Positions 16,101-22,146 are shown, counted from the first letter of the stretch. The stretch: 22,146 nt of DNA from CALMRE01 sp964412895 (GCA_964412895.1 CAYPQK010000051.1:1-22146), one strand, 5' to 3'. Numbers and translations: made by a program. Notes: generated by a model not told the origin, from the letters alone.

Positions 16101-18505
16101 ATGAGGACCGTCGGAATGGTTTTGAGTTCTTCGGTCACGGTGAAGCTGAGAGTGAACTCGGCGCCGAGTTTCACATTGGTCGCCGAAAGATCGTGCGACG
16201 CCACATCGGGCGGCGTTATGTCGACCAGCACCGATCCGATGGCGACCGGATCGAGGGTGTTCCCCGCCAGATCGGTCACCGACGCGGTGAAGTTGTAGGT
16301 CCGCTCTTCATCGGTACCGGCCACGATATGGGTGTAGGTATGCGAGAGGCCGTCGGGCGTCACTTCGCCGGTAAAGTCGAGACCGTCGCCATCGAAATCG
16401 TAGGAAGAGGGTGTTTCGGAGAGCGAGAAAAGCACTACCAATTTTTGTCCGAGTCCTACGCGGTCGGCCGGGTTGACCAGCGCGTTAATGAGGACCGGAT
16501 CGGCGGTGTCGTAGATGACCGGATCGGCGTAGGGTTCCCGCGTCAGGTTACCGGCCAGATCGACCGCCGCCACCGCGACATGCTTGGTGCCGTCACCTTC
16601 GGCCGGGTCAACGGCGTGGCTGCAGGTATAATCAAGGCCGCTCGCAACGCAGTCGGCGGCATCGAGCCGCACCTGCAGTTTCCCTATTTCCAGAAGCGAT
16701 TCGGGCTTTATCTCTTCGCTGACGGTGAAACTGACGGTGAAGGCGGTCCCCGCTTTCACCGGGATGAGCGGGTCGATACCGCCGATGGTCAGATCGCTCA
16801 CGGTCGGCGCCGTCTTATCGATAACGGTGTCTCCCACCTCTTTCTGGTCTTCCGCTATTTCGTTGCCCGCGGTGTCGGTCGCCTCGACGCGGATGGTGTA
16901 GTTCCCTTCGAGGTCGAGGTCGTCGACGGTGTGGCTGAAGCTGAACGACTGATCGTCGACGCTCGGTCCGGTCAGGGTGAACGCTATCTCCTTGGTCGGG
17001 TCGTCGTCGAAGACCGCGATGAGCGTCACCTTCGCCGGGTCGACCGGTTCGGAGAAACTGAGCACCGCCTCGATAGGGATCCCCTTCTTGGCGCGCGCCG
17101 GAGTGGTCTCAACACCCATGAGGAGCGGCAGGATGTTGTCGAAGATGGTCTGCCCGATGCTGACGGTCGCGTCGTTCTTCGCCAGATCGCGCAGTGATGC
17201 CGTTATTGTCTTGATGCCGGTGATGTCGCCGCCGGTCACGGTGTAGGTATAGGTGTAGTCGAGCCCATCCTTGGTGTCGAGGGTAAGCGTTTTGTCGTCG
17301 ATCTTCACCACCGGGTCGGCCGAAAGCTCTTCGCTCGCGGTGAAACTCACGGTGAGTACATCACCGCTCCGTAGCGTCTCTTTCCCGTCGGTACCGGCAA
17401 CGGTGATGCCACTGATCGACGGCAGTGTCCGGTCTATGGTCACTTTCCCGAGCTCGAATGCCTCGGTCGCATTGCCGACGCCGTCGCTCGCGGTCAGGGA
17501 GAAGGTGTACTCCTTCTCGTCGTCGGTGTCGGTCACGGTGTAGGTGTAGGTGTAGCTCTTATTCGCCTTGTTGTCGGCGAGAGTGAAGGCCAGCCCGCCC
17601 CACGCTATCTCAAGCGCCGCCGGATCGACCTCCTCGTCGAAGCTGAAACGCACTTCGATGGTGTCGCTCAGTTTCGCTACGGTCGGAAAGGGGGTCACAT
17701 TGGGCACCGGCGCGGTGGTATCGAGGTAGACATCGGCCCGTTTCGGGGCGCTTTCGTACCCCAGCGTGTTCTTCGACTTGCCGAAGACCGAATAGAGGGC
17801 GTCGCCCAGATCGGTCCACCCTTCGGTCACATCCCAGTCGGCCAGTTCGTAGGTCGTTTCGTCTATCTTGGTCAGTTCGGTCAGTTTCTTTTCAATTATT
17901 CCTTTCTCGAAGTTGAGGTCGTTGGCGATGATGACGGTATCGGCGTTCTTCACGGTGAGTCGCAAGGTTACGGTCGGCTGGCCTACCCGCGTCGCTACGA
18001 CGGCGCCTTGCCGTACTTCGATGGCAAAGCTCCCCCCGGTCCCATTCTCGTCCACACCGGCGTTCGCCTGCAGTTTCATATTGACCGCGACCGCCTTGTT
18101 CCGGTCGCTCGCCGAGAAGTTGAAGAGTTCCGAGACGCCCACATAGAGCGGGTCGCCGCTCCGTTCCTCGTTGTCCCAGATGGCCGCGCGGACGAAGCGG
18201 TTATCGCCGTAGGTCAGTTTCGTGAAGTTGAGATCGTCCCCGCTTCCCAGTTTCACCGGGCCCGCCTCGTCGAGCGATTTGGCGTTGCTCTCTATGTCGG
18301 CCGGGAAGGTCTTCCCTTCGCCGCCTTTCCATTCCTGATAGTAGGCCCAGATATAGTATTCCTTCGCCGCCGTGTCGGGTTCGTGGCCTGTCTCCCACTG
18401 GAAGAGCACCACGAACGAGCCGGGCTCGGTCGAGAAGGAATCACAGGCGGTCGCAAGGATGAGACAGACGAACACGACCGCCGCCAGAACTAACTTTCTT
18501 ACCAT
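6404..18505 (-). CDS. Giant lipoprotein with Ig-like array, kelch propeller and C-type lectin-like heads
   Basis: This is a single 4033-residue reading frame. ATG 18505 is chosen over an upstream in-frame ATG because it starts a lipoprotein signal (MVRKLVLAAVVFVCLILATAC, Cys21) and has GGGGG 8 nt upstream. Residues 22-261 form an unrecognised N-terminal region. Residues 262-2808 are 25 Ig-like domains of about 100 residues. A linker domain spans about 2809-2980. About 12 kelch motifs (AYD..R...V.FGG...TWEWNG..W) fill 2983-3625. A beta-rich module follows to 3775. Two C-type lectin-like domains end the protein (3776-3903 and 3904-4033). The layout suggests a membrane-anchored stalk with binding heads, perhaps an adhesin. 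Asp after the lipid Cys would favour the inner membrane in enterobacteria, but that rule may not apply here. The function is not known. Confidence 0.93.
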   Translation of the reverse strand: MVRKLVLAAVVFVCLILATACDSFSTEPGSFVVLFQWETGHEPDTAAKEYYIWAYYQEWKGGEGKTFPADIESNAKSLDEAGPVKLGSGDDLNFTKLTYGDNRFVRAAIWDNEERSGDPLYVGVSELFNFSASDRNKAVAVNMKLQANAGVDENGTGGSFAIEVRQGAVVATRVGQPTVTLRLTVKNADTVIIANDLNFEKGIIEKKLTELTKIDETTYELADWDVTEGWTDLGDALYSVFGKSKNTLGYESAPKRADVYLDTTAPVPNVTPFPTVAKLSDTIEVRFSFDEEVDPAALEIAWGGLAFTLADNKANKSYTYTYTVTDTDDEKEYTFSLTASDGVGNATEAFELGKVTIDRTLPSISGITVAGTDGKETLRSGDVLTVSFTASEELSADPVVKIDDKTLTLDTKDGLDYTYTYTVTGGDITGIKTITASLRDLAKNDATVSIGQTIFDNILPLLMGVETTPARAKKGIPIEAVLSFSEPVDPAKVTLIAVFDDDPTKEIAFTLTGPSVDDQSFSFSHTVDDLDLEGNYTIRVEATDTAGNEIAEDQKEVGDTVIDKTAPTVSDLTIGGIDPLIPVKAGTAFTVSFTVSEEIKPESLLEIGKLQVRLDAADCVASGLDYTCSHAVDPAEGDGTKHVAVAAVDLAGNLTREPYADPVIYDTADPVLINALVNPADRVGLGQKLVVLFSLSETPSSYDFDGDGLDFTGEVTPDGLSHTYTHIVAGTDEERTYNFTASVTDLAGNTLDPVAIGSVLVDITPPDVASHDLSATNVKLGAEFTLSFTVTEELKTIPTVLIGAKNISSECTVDGLDYTCTHAAAADEGDGVKQIALQLTDLAGNTTGRTLKDAADQYVTIEYDVTAPEVVNPVIAPEKANLGAVIDVRFSFTEDVEGVVIDWGLLDGKFTRFNEDTNKRLFIFKHTVDGSDDEGSFPVTITAATDMAGNPIAGTIAIGSVAIDNTAPTLSGPDVAVNGDTDKSLAKEGDTVTISFTVAETIAEHTVRIGLIEVAGCTFDDGTQQYTCTHTVQQSDGEGAKDITVELKDEAGNADTYAVGQVSFDMTDAELANTIILPTKSNKATLKVEVKFSFTEEVVMTALSDGGLGLAGANCPLNGVPRRDFVCDYTFAVGDTQVNDYPVTVSATDKAGNDATGLIIGTVSIDREIPTLIAQDVAPQTLKLGDEFIISFTASETLEGDPIVKVGALQLGAYTQKIGNAYEYRHTAAPEEGDGSKLITVAFQDPAGNSASIDLADTVTYDTTSPAPLNPTVSPETANRQTTAIDVRFSFPEDVEAVTLVGNKLSGDAGAPVTGDFACTAQGSAKSWKCTASLVGVTWEIAVYELWVNGRDLAGNYINPADETNGEALGLNAVIDRKRPVISGEAVTQCTGIDCTTPKTISKAGDAVRVSFEIDETPPTAPLVSIAGRLATACPGPATYDYCIVVDAADGDGEKEVRIETVDEAGNIMVKTLAGKPRFDVTDPALLNPIVTPQKANGTSTITVTFSFSEEILPGAMSVASAGGLLFACVTTDNKSYTCTRSVTAGDGAGYAIVAAATDAAGNSATGLAVGSVEIDRVNPLVGTVTLNLWNAAMTLAKTVVKAGDTVELIFSVTKTLGSDPVVSIAGQPMTKSAQNGLDYTYLYTVQTADGDGLKAIRVELTDEYDNHSSTTLTETAAFDVTAPAILNPVISPEKANATSVVTASFSFSEEIDPLKMTVLSDGGLAFTCSTPDQKTYVCTRTVQVADGGGYDILVDAEDTAGNSITGETIGSVAIDRIDPAVVSPILTLWNSGMTGNKTVVTAGDKVRVTFTSSDILKNDPVVQIAGQAMTKTAQAGLNYTYQYTVQATDGDGQKQVRIELTDEYDNHSSTTLASTAPFDVTAPAALNPVIVPLKANASSLIRVAFSFSEAILPATVTVRSNDGQSLAYGCSTSDNKQYLCTRSVALADGAGYGILVSATDAAGNTLTDSLLGTFTIDRVLPTANNPVLTLWNSGMTANKTVVTALDKVRVTFTASETLKNDPQVQIGGQLMTKTAQAGLDYTYQYTVQASDGDGQKTVRIEMTDQSDNTGATTLGSTAPFDVTVPAVLNPIIAPTKANASSTIVVRFSFSEEILLANMSVSSAGGLSFSCATSDNKQYVCGRVVQLADNNGYDIVVDATDAAGNTLTDEIIGAVSIDRIAPTADSPNATFWNAALTVQKSSITTGDKVVVTFTASETLGSDPVVTVGGQIMTQTAKVGLNYAYRYTVQASDGDGQKQIRVYLVDQSDNSTNTILAQTAPFDVTAPSVLNPTVSPAYAKQGAVVTASFSFTEPITSGNVTISGNGVLTFTCTSGDNVVYSCTHTVGSTDAQQAYTLAVAAVDAAGNTLSATTLGTFTVDRTLPAITAETLYLLASDGVTFKTPLKAGDKVRYEFDVNDTLGRTPVVRIGGSTMTATGCTGTRAYAYCYTVQSTDGDGSKTITTELEDRAANQNTVTAASTAPFDVTVPTLISPTVTPTYAMVGAVVKATFNYSETVSNMTFNWNGLTSGSSCTTSDNKSYTCTHTVLAGDTQTTYNFTATATDAAGNTTGYLAIGSTTVDRTAATITVTGITVTANSGVQYPDGRYAAADGHIVSAEVTITTTEPLAADPVLDLGGFAMTQVACAVPAAGKYCYTHTVEDTEGEGNKFVTLTAEDRAGNITVKSQLQAVVYDFSGPRLVSDLFDRIPAFSYARDAIGKIQNYSIRDPLTNELVSVLLSLYADEVVADGTVTLNGFNLGSPTVSTDQVVYYRTLTDADAAGTYTLSVTWSDRLGNAATRSLSWKMAIDKTPTDAADIDMELVRFIRIPYGSEETAGLPRYKLEGAAGARLDGNIVMVTAYTASGSFAGQTAVNADDSFYMSNMSSGNVETVYLNPIGRTGASMMPAAGFEPATDLLPVENTRYIATMGYKVAGSDLANPHEWSLAKNTGTSLIAPGINTSQPVSGTYLNRRDSSSQESGTISKWIQLPTDVHPSASWRTNMCYDAGRGKLVLFGGQYLYLYNETWEWYDGKWNVAVVDDPEGDGEPVPISAGQMAYDNRRGVCVYYGGSDAAGVYMDTTWEWNGRSWKRIAPSDPEGDGDPVGISYGAMAYDIHRGVMVLAGGASGGANSNVYEYDGESWREMPRMSDSPGGPGVRIAYDRDRRVMVAAGGSNLGDKTLEYSGQKWITVCGGTTGCAGAPTRDLPMMAYDAKRKVIVYFGGRVGTTPYNELREWNGTSWTLKSPTGDIPAARSQGIMAYHEGRQTVILYGGIGSGSAYYFDTWEWDGTKWTRLSAADIAATYPTAKTHYAVAYDPSRNVTILHGGKFSSAVVSGETWEWNGYAWKKLAPATTVYRYGHSLVFDTTDNTLLMFGGRDGGEAYSNSVYQWNGTDWSLRSVAGGSTPGARMYHSAAYDSVRNRMVIFGGMDNAGNYTRQLYEWDNATRWWYYQTNSTIEARIHAGMTYDPVKQRIIVFGGEESGAFYYTGYGDTWEYNGATYAWTKAITNPWTWGSYASCPFNDTDCWENLTVTQSPMPRWGQMMVYDPTMRRTVLSGGMIFEDWSEGNYLSISDTWIYNSAATSWSKLDVINGDAFSDKSILYFHKGYYDANKGEVASWGGVIGMEDSQVQYSKTNVLRTGASEYPSQLFTVSLDAAGLAEGYAWRDIESISLSVYAGATVYGTTCTATNGVTLYGWANDRWLLLDQSPAARTAVTELKFSVNKPEIIQKLLNGEASELYFKIEAKDKAGCGSNGDPLIAVDYAELTVDIREDTVADRYFVSTSTATWANARTACAALDMDLAVITSQKEADLIESLIPSTSYYYWIGLNEPTTEGTWNWVNGLPAWSGTYTGYGSTWTDWALDASKAMVKPSDTSVLNCGLLYYYLGNWIWWDWGCANATYYICEKRDYSYSGVTGTAADNETACANNDGHLVSVNSELEEDAIWPFVIYATVNQYIGLANMSATDNIHTWQDGEVCWDGNSGTTGTAYGYTHWGSGEPNSTASDCVIYRPEAIYRNWWDYSCTAYTTYGGICEY
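7630..9559 (-). repeat. Kelch-type motif array (about 12 copies) within the giant gene
   Basis: Residues 2983-3625 contain about 12 repeats of 45-60 residues. Each has A-Y-D-x-x-R, a hydrophobic strand ending G-G, and a closing T-W-E-W-N/D-G-x-x-W. This is the kelch / galactose-oxidase-like blade pattern. Twelve motifs could build two six-bladed propellers or one larger plus one incomplete propeller. Several copies carry acidic D-P-E-G-D-G-x-P-V loops between blades. Confidence 0.8.
10082..17722 (-). repeat. Array of 25 Ig-like domains in alternating A-B order
   Basis: Two domain types alternate without exception through residues 262-2808. Type A has N-P-x-V-x-P-x-K-A-N, then F-S-F-S-E-E, and ends IG-x-V-x-IDR. 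Type B has K-A-G-D-x-V-x-V-x-F-T-x-S-E-x-L and DPVV-x-I-G, then D-G-D-G-x-K, and ends A-P-F-D-V-T. There are 12 A-B pairs plus a degenerate final A. At DNA level the centre (about 11050-14062) repeats every 600 or 606 bp: the block reading TCACATC on the plus strand recurs at 11050, 11656, 12256, 12862, 13462 and 14062. A 26-base identical stretch occurs at 12516 and 13122. N-terminal pairs are more diverged. Many domains carry a Cys pair about nine residues apart across a hairpin (F-x-C...Y-x-C). Confidence 0.88.
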
Positions 18506-18534
18506 GGTGCTTGCCCCCAAAATCATGACGGAGG

Positions 18535-18563
18535 AGTCTAGCATATACCCCTATAATTTTCAA
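18535..18563 (-). promoter_or_regulatory. Candidate promoter of the giant lipoprotein gene
   Basis: On the minus strand TTGAAA (18558-18563) and TAGACT (18535-18540) are 17 nt apart. The -10 ends 29 nt before the ATG at 18505. It lies back to back with the promoter of the CDGSH gene in a 150-bp divergent intergenic region. Confidence 0.5.
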
Positions 18564-18601
18564 TCCCTTTTTTCTTCTAGAGAATCGGTCTGTTAAGGAG
18601 T

Positions 18602-18630
18602 TTGCGTCGACGGCCCTTTTTTGCTATGCT
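18602..18630 (+). promoter_or_regulatory. Candidate promoter of the CDGSH protein gene
   Basis: TTGCGT (18602-18607) and TATGCT (18625-18630) are separated by 17 nt. The -10 ends 25 nt before the chosen ATG at 18656. This placement supports 18656, because an upstream in-frame ATG at 18602 would overlap the promoter itself. Confidence 0.5.
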
Positions 18631-18655
18631 GGGTCGTTCACCGACGGAGGGGATC

Positions 18656-19291
18656 ATGTCGTCAGAGAAAAAACCGAAGATCGTCGTCGCAAAACACACG
18701 CCGTTCCTCATCAGCGGGCTCAAGGATTTCTTCGACGGGAGCGGCAACCGCTTCGAGGTAAAGCAGGTCATGGCGCTGTGCCGGTGCGACAAGTCGAAGA
18801 AGTTCCCTTACTGCGACGGCACCCATGCCGAAACGGGGCTCGACTGCTGCAAACTGCCGGAGCGGCCGAAGGACAAGATGCACGACTTCGTAGGCCGGGA
18901 GATCACGATCCATTTCAATCTCGGCGTCTGCTCGCATCATGGTTACTGTCTGCAACTTCCGCCGGTCTTCGATAACTCGCGGAAGAAATGGATAGATCCC
19001 AACGGGGCATCGGCCGCCGAGATCATCGCGACCATCGACCGGTGCCCGAGCGGGGCGCTTTCCTACACCATCGACGGCGTCTACCATGCGGCGCTCGACC
19101 GGACGCCGGCGATACGGGTGACCAAGCGCGGGCCGTTCGAGATAACGGGCGGCATTGAACTGGAGACCGATGACGGGTCGAAGCCGCAGTGCGACGAGCA
19201 CTACTGTCTGTGCCGGTGCAACAAGACCAGGAATCAGCCCTTCTGCGACGGCTCACACCTGCCGCATAAACTGATAGGCCCCGGTTCTTGA
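18656..19291 (+). CDS. Double CDGSH iron-sulfur protein with a central Fer4_19-type domain
   Basis: This is a 211-residue cytosolic iron-sulfur protein. Two complete CDGSH motifs, each expected to hold a 2Fe-2S cluster with three Cys and one His, lie at Cys42/Cys44/Cys53/His57 (CRCDKSKKFPYCDGTH) and at Cys186/Cys188/Cys197/His201 (CRCNKTRNQPFCDGSH). Between them a divergent ferredoxin-like domain of the Fer4_19 type has Cys92, Cys98 and the closing RCPSGAL with Cys130. ATG 18656 has GGAGGGG just upstream and fits the promoter. CDGSH proteins act in electron or cluster transfer and redox sensing, but the precise partner is unknown. It is divergent from the giant gene, with no functional link evident. 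Confidence 0.92.
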   Translation: MSSEKKPKIVVAKHTPFLISGLKDFFDGSGNRFEVKQVMALCRCDKSKKFPYCDGTHAETGLDCCKLPERPKDKMHDFVGREITIHFNLGVCSHHGYCLQLPPVFDNSRKKWIDPNGASAAEIIATIDRCPSGALSYTIDGVYHAALDRTPAIRVTKRGPFEITGGIELETDDGSKPQCDEHYCLCRCNKTRNQPFCDGSHLPHKLIGPGS

Positions 19292-19315
19292 CTTCGTTTT
19301 GTCCGCCGGTAGAAT
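19288..19315 (+). promoter_or_regulatory. Candidate promoter of the HicB-like gene
   Basis: TTGACT (19288-19293) and TAGAAT (19310-19315) are separated by 16 nt and match the consensus at five positions each. The -35 overlaps the TGA stop of the CDGSH gene. The -10 ends 24 nt before the ATG at 19340. Confidence 0.55.
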
Positions 19316-19339
19316 GCATTGACCCGAAGGGAGGAGACC

Positions 19340-19510
19340 ATGGCTCAGAAGAAACGGAATTTTACCGTGCTCATCGAGAAGGACGAACACGGCTACTATG
19401 TCGCCAATGTACCGGCCTTCCGGAGCTGCTACACTCAGGCGAAAAGCCTCGCGGAACTCTATCCGCGCATTCGGGAAGTTATCGCCCTTTGTCTTGAATC
19501 CGGGAAATAA
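19340..19510 (+). CDS. HicB-like small protein without a HicA partner
   Basis: This is a 56-residue protein with the HicB antitoxin N-terminal fold pattern: F-T-V-L-I-E-K-D-E-H-G-Y-Y-V-A-N-V-P-A-F, then S-C-Y-T-Q-A-K-S-L-A-E, and a final helix REVIALCLES. In HicB the usual block is L-P-G-C-x-T-Q-G; here it is F-R-S-C-Y-T-Q-A. ATG 19340 has GGAGGA just upstream. HicB antitoxins normally pair with a HicA mRNA-interferase of about 60-80 residues and often carry a C-terminal DNA-binding domain. Neither is present: the gene is followed after 37 nt by cysE and preceded by the CDGSH gene. It may be an orphan relative with another role. Confidence 0.78.
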   Translation: MAQKKRNFTVLIEKDEHGYYVANVPAFRSCYTQAKSLAELYPRIREVIALCLESGK

Positions 19511-19521
19511 TCTCATAGACT
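19494..19521 (+). promoter_or_regulatory. cysE: Candidate promoter of the serine acetyltransferase gene
   Basis: TTGAAT (19494-19499) and TAGACT (19516-19521) are 16 nt apart. The -10 ends 26 nt before the ATG at 19548. The -35 lies inside the last codons of the HicB-like gene. Confidence 0.5.
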
Positions 19522-19547
19522 AGCCAAAGAGATAGCAGGAGGAATTC

Positions 19548-20429
19548 ATGGTTACCAAAACCCCGTTCGACACGGTCGTTGCCGAACTCGCCCTCGTTGA
19601 GAAATACCGCTCGCTCGCCCACCTCTCCCGCACCGGCACCCCGATGCCCTCGGTCGAGACCCTCTCCGAGATCGTCGAGATGCTGCGGCAGGTGCTTTTC
19701 CCCGGCTACTATGGCGAATCGGACCTCACGCAGGACAACCTCAAGTACTACATCGGCGCGAAACTCGACCGCGCCTACAGCCTCCTCGCCGAGGAGATAA
19801 AACGGGGCCAGTGCTTCTCTTGCCTCATCACCAACGAGGCCGAATGCCGCCACTGCGAAGTGACATCGAAGGAAAAGGCGGCCAAATTCATCGCCCGCCT
19901 GCCCGAAGTGCGCCGCCTGCTTGCCACCGATGTCGAGGCGGCCTACGAAGGCGACCCGGCCGCCACCAGCCACGGCGAAACGATCTACTGCTACCCCTCG
20001 ATATACGCCATGACCAACTTCCGCATCGCCCACGAACTGCAGGTGCTCGAAGTGCCGCTCATCCCGCGCGTCATCACCGAGATGGCCCACACCAAGACCG
20101 GCATCGACATCCACCCCGGCGCGCAGGTCGGCGAGAAGTTCTTCATGGATCACGGGACCGGCATCGTCATCGGCGGCACCTCCATCATCGGCAAAGGGGT
20201 GAAGGTCTATCAGGGGGTCACCCTCGGCGCGAAATCGTTCCCGCTCGACGAGCACGGCAACCCCATCAAGGGCGTTCCGCGTCACCCGATAGTCGAGGAC
20301 AATGTGGTCATCTACGCCGGCGCCACGGTGCTCGGCCGCATCACCATCGGTCGCGACGCGACGATCGGCGGCAACACATGGGTCACGCAGGATGTCGCCC
20401 CGGGCAGCAAGGTCCTGAACCCGAAGTAG
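19548..20429 (+). CDS. cysE: Serine O-acetyltransferase, EpsC type
   Basis: This is a 293-residue cytosolic enzyme that transfers acetyl from acetyl-CoA to L-serine, the first committed step of cysteine synthesis. An N-terminal helical region (about 1-185) includes VLATDV-like RRLLATDVEAAYEGDPAA and CYPSIYAMTNFRIAHEL. The left-handed beta-helix follows, with GIDIHPGAQVGEKFFMDHG (catalytic His region), VIGGTSIIGKGVKVYQGVTLGAKS and DNVVIYAGATVLG. The C-terminus DVAPGSKVLNPK is typical of the EpsC group. An extra feature is a four-Cys cluster at Cys89, Cys92, Cys100 and Cys103 (C-x2-C-x7-C-x2-C), which could bind zinc. GGAGGAATTC precedes the ATG. No cysK is visible nearby. Feedback control by cysteine is usual for the family, not shown here. 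Confidence 0.93.
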   Translation: MVTKTPFDTVVAELALVEKYRSLAHLSRTGTPMPSVETLSEIVEMLRQVLFPGYYGESDLTQDNLKYYIGAKLDRAYSLLAEEIKRGQCFSCLITNEAECRHCEVTSKEKAAKFIARLPEVRRLLATDVEAAYEGDPAATSHGETIYCYPSIYAMTNFRIAHELQVLEVPLIPRVITEMAHTKTGIDIHPGAQVGEKFFMDHGTGIVIGGTSIIGKGVKVYQGVTLGAKSFPLDEHGNPIKGVPRHPIVEDNVVIYAGATVLGRITIGRDATIGGNTWVTQDVAPGSKVLNPK

Positions 20430-20457
20430 TCGCAAATACTCCGCTAACTCAACTTTC

Positions 20458-20486
20458 TTGCATTTTTTTCCCCCTTCATGTAAGGT
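20458..20486 (+). promoter_or_regulatory. hppA: Weak candidate promoter of hppA
   Basis: TTGCAT (20458-20463) and TAAGGT (20481-20486) are separated by 17 nt in the 103-bp gap between cysE and hppA. The -10 match is poor, so this is tentative. No intrinsic terminator for cysE was recognised in the gap. Confidence 0.3.
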
Positions 20487-20506
20487 GGCGCGTCTTTTTG
20501 GAGGAG

Positions 20507-20532
20507 ATGTCATCCTTATTAATGGAGGTCAT

Positions 20533-20536
<4 letters not shown>
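20507..20536 (+). CDS. Possible nine-codon leader ORF overlapping the hppA start
   Basis: GGAGGAG is followed directly by ATG 20507 and nine codons (MSSLLMEVI). The TGA at 20534-20536 overlaps the hppA ATG as ATGA. The upstream ribosome binding site is unusually close to this ATG, and hppA has its own GGAGG. The arrangement could couple translation, but chance is a fair explanation. Confidence 0.2.

Positions 20537-22146
<1,610 letters not shown>

Noticed and set aside
14774..17197. An 807-codon open frame on the plus strand opposite the Ig-like array
   Set aside because: It is a shadow of the repetitive, GC-biased giant gene. Its product is rich in Arg, Gly, His and Asp without a recognisable domain, and the minus strand clearly encodes Ig-like domains.
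10082..17722. The regular 600-bp repeats as a CRISPR or other non-coding array
   Set aside because: The repeats are in frame, protein-coding and an order of magnitude longer than CRISPR units.
18602..18655. Longer start for the CDGSH protein at 18602
   Set aside because: The extra 18 residues overlap a good promoter, and the ATG at 18656 has a strong ribosome binding site.
19292..19547. A HicA toxin gene next to the HicB-like gene
   Set aside because: Only 48 bases precede and 37 bases follow the HicB-like gene; neither gap can hold a HicA of usual length.
19479..20513. Minus-strand open frame opposite cysE, and another at 20566-21723 opposite hppA
   Set aside because: Both are antisense to clearly recognised enzymes and have Asp/Glu/His/Arg-rich composition typical of shadow frames in GC-rich DNA.

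Overview
The window comes from a GC-rich, probably Gram-negative bacterium. It carries two predicted lipoproteins, a two-subunit B12-dependent methylmalonyl-CoA mutase, a membrane pyrophosphatase and strong GGAGG-type ribosome binding sites. The phylum cannot be fixed from sequence alone. A deltaproteobacterial/myxococcal-like lineage or a candidate phylum with large kelch and Ig-like surface proteins would fit. No tRNA, rRNA, CRISPR array, transposase or phage gene was seen.

Layout. (1) Positions 1-2500 are clearly richer in A+T than the rest. They hold a nuclease-like gene interrupted by an in-frame TAA, a 29-codon ORF, a secreted protein, a 33-residue membrane peptide and a small two-helix membrane protein, all on the minus strand. 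(2) Positions 2516-4066 hold a DUF4349-type lipoprotein and two tandem DsrE-like paralogues. They are closely spaced with the genes after them and may form one transcript running from about 4100 down to about 1217. (3) A 93-bp imperfect palindrome separates these from the mutase genes mcmA1-mcmA2 (6315 down to 4250), which have their own promoter. (4) Positions 6404-18505 are a single minus-strand gene for a 4033-residue lipoprotein. In order it has an N-terminal domain, 25 Ig-like domains in strict A-B-A-B alternation, a linker, about 12 kelch motifs, a beta-rich module and two C-type lectin-like domains. (5) On the plus strand, divergent from the giant gene, come a double-CDGSH iron-sulfur protein, an orphan HicB-like protein, an EpsC-type serine O-acetyltransferase with a four-cysteine cluster, and the 5' part of a divergent membrane pyrophosphatase (hppA) that runs off the right edge.

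How the genes may work together. The mutase interconverts methylmalonyl-CoA and succinyl-CoA, serine acetyltransferase starts cysteine synthesis, and the pyrophosphatase couples PPi hydrolysis to ion transport; these are housekeeping functions. The giant protein looks like a long stalk with carbohydrate- or protein-binding heads and is the most striking element. Several genes have their own recognisable promoter with a short leader. The -10 boxes resemble TAGACT/TAGAAT, and for three consecutive plus-strand genes they end 24-26 nt before the ATG.
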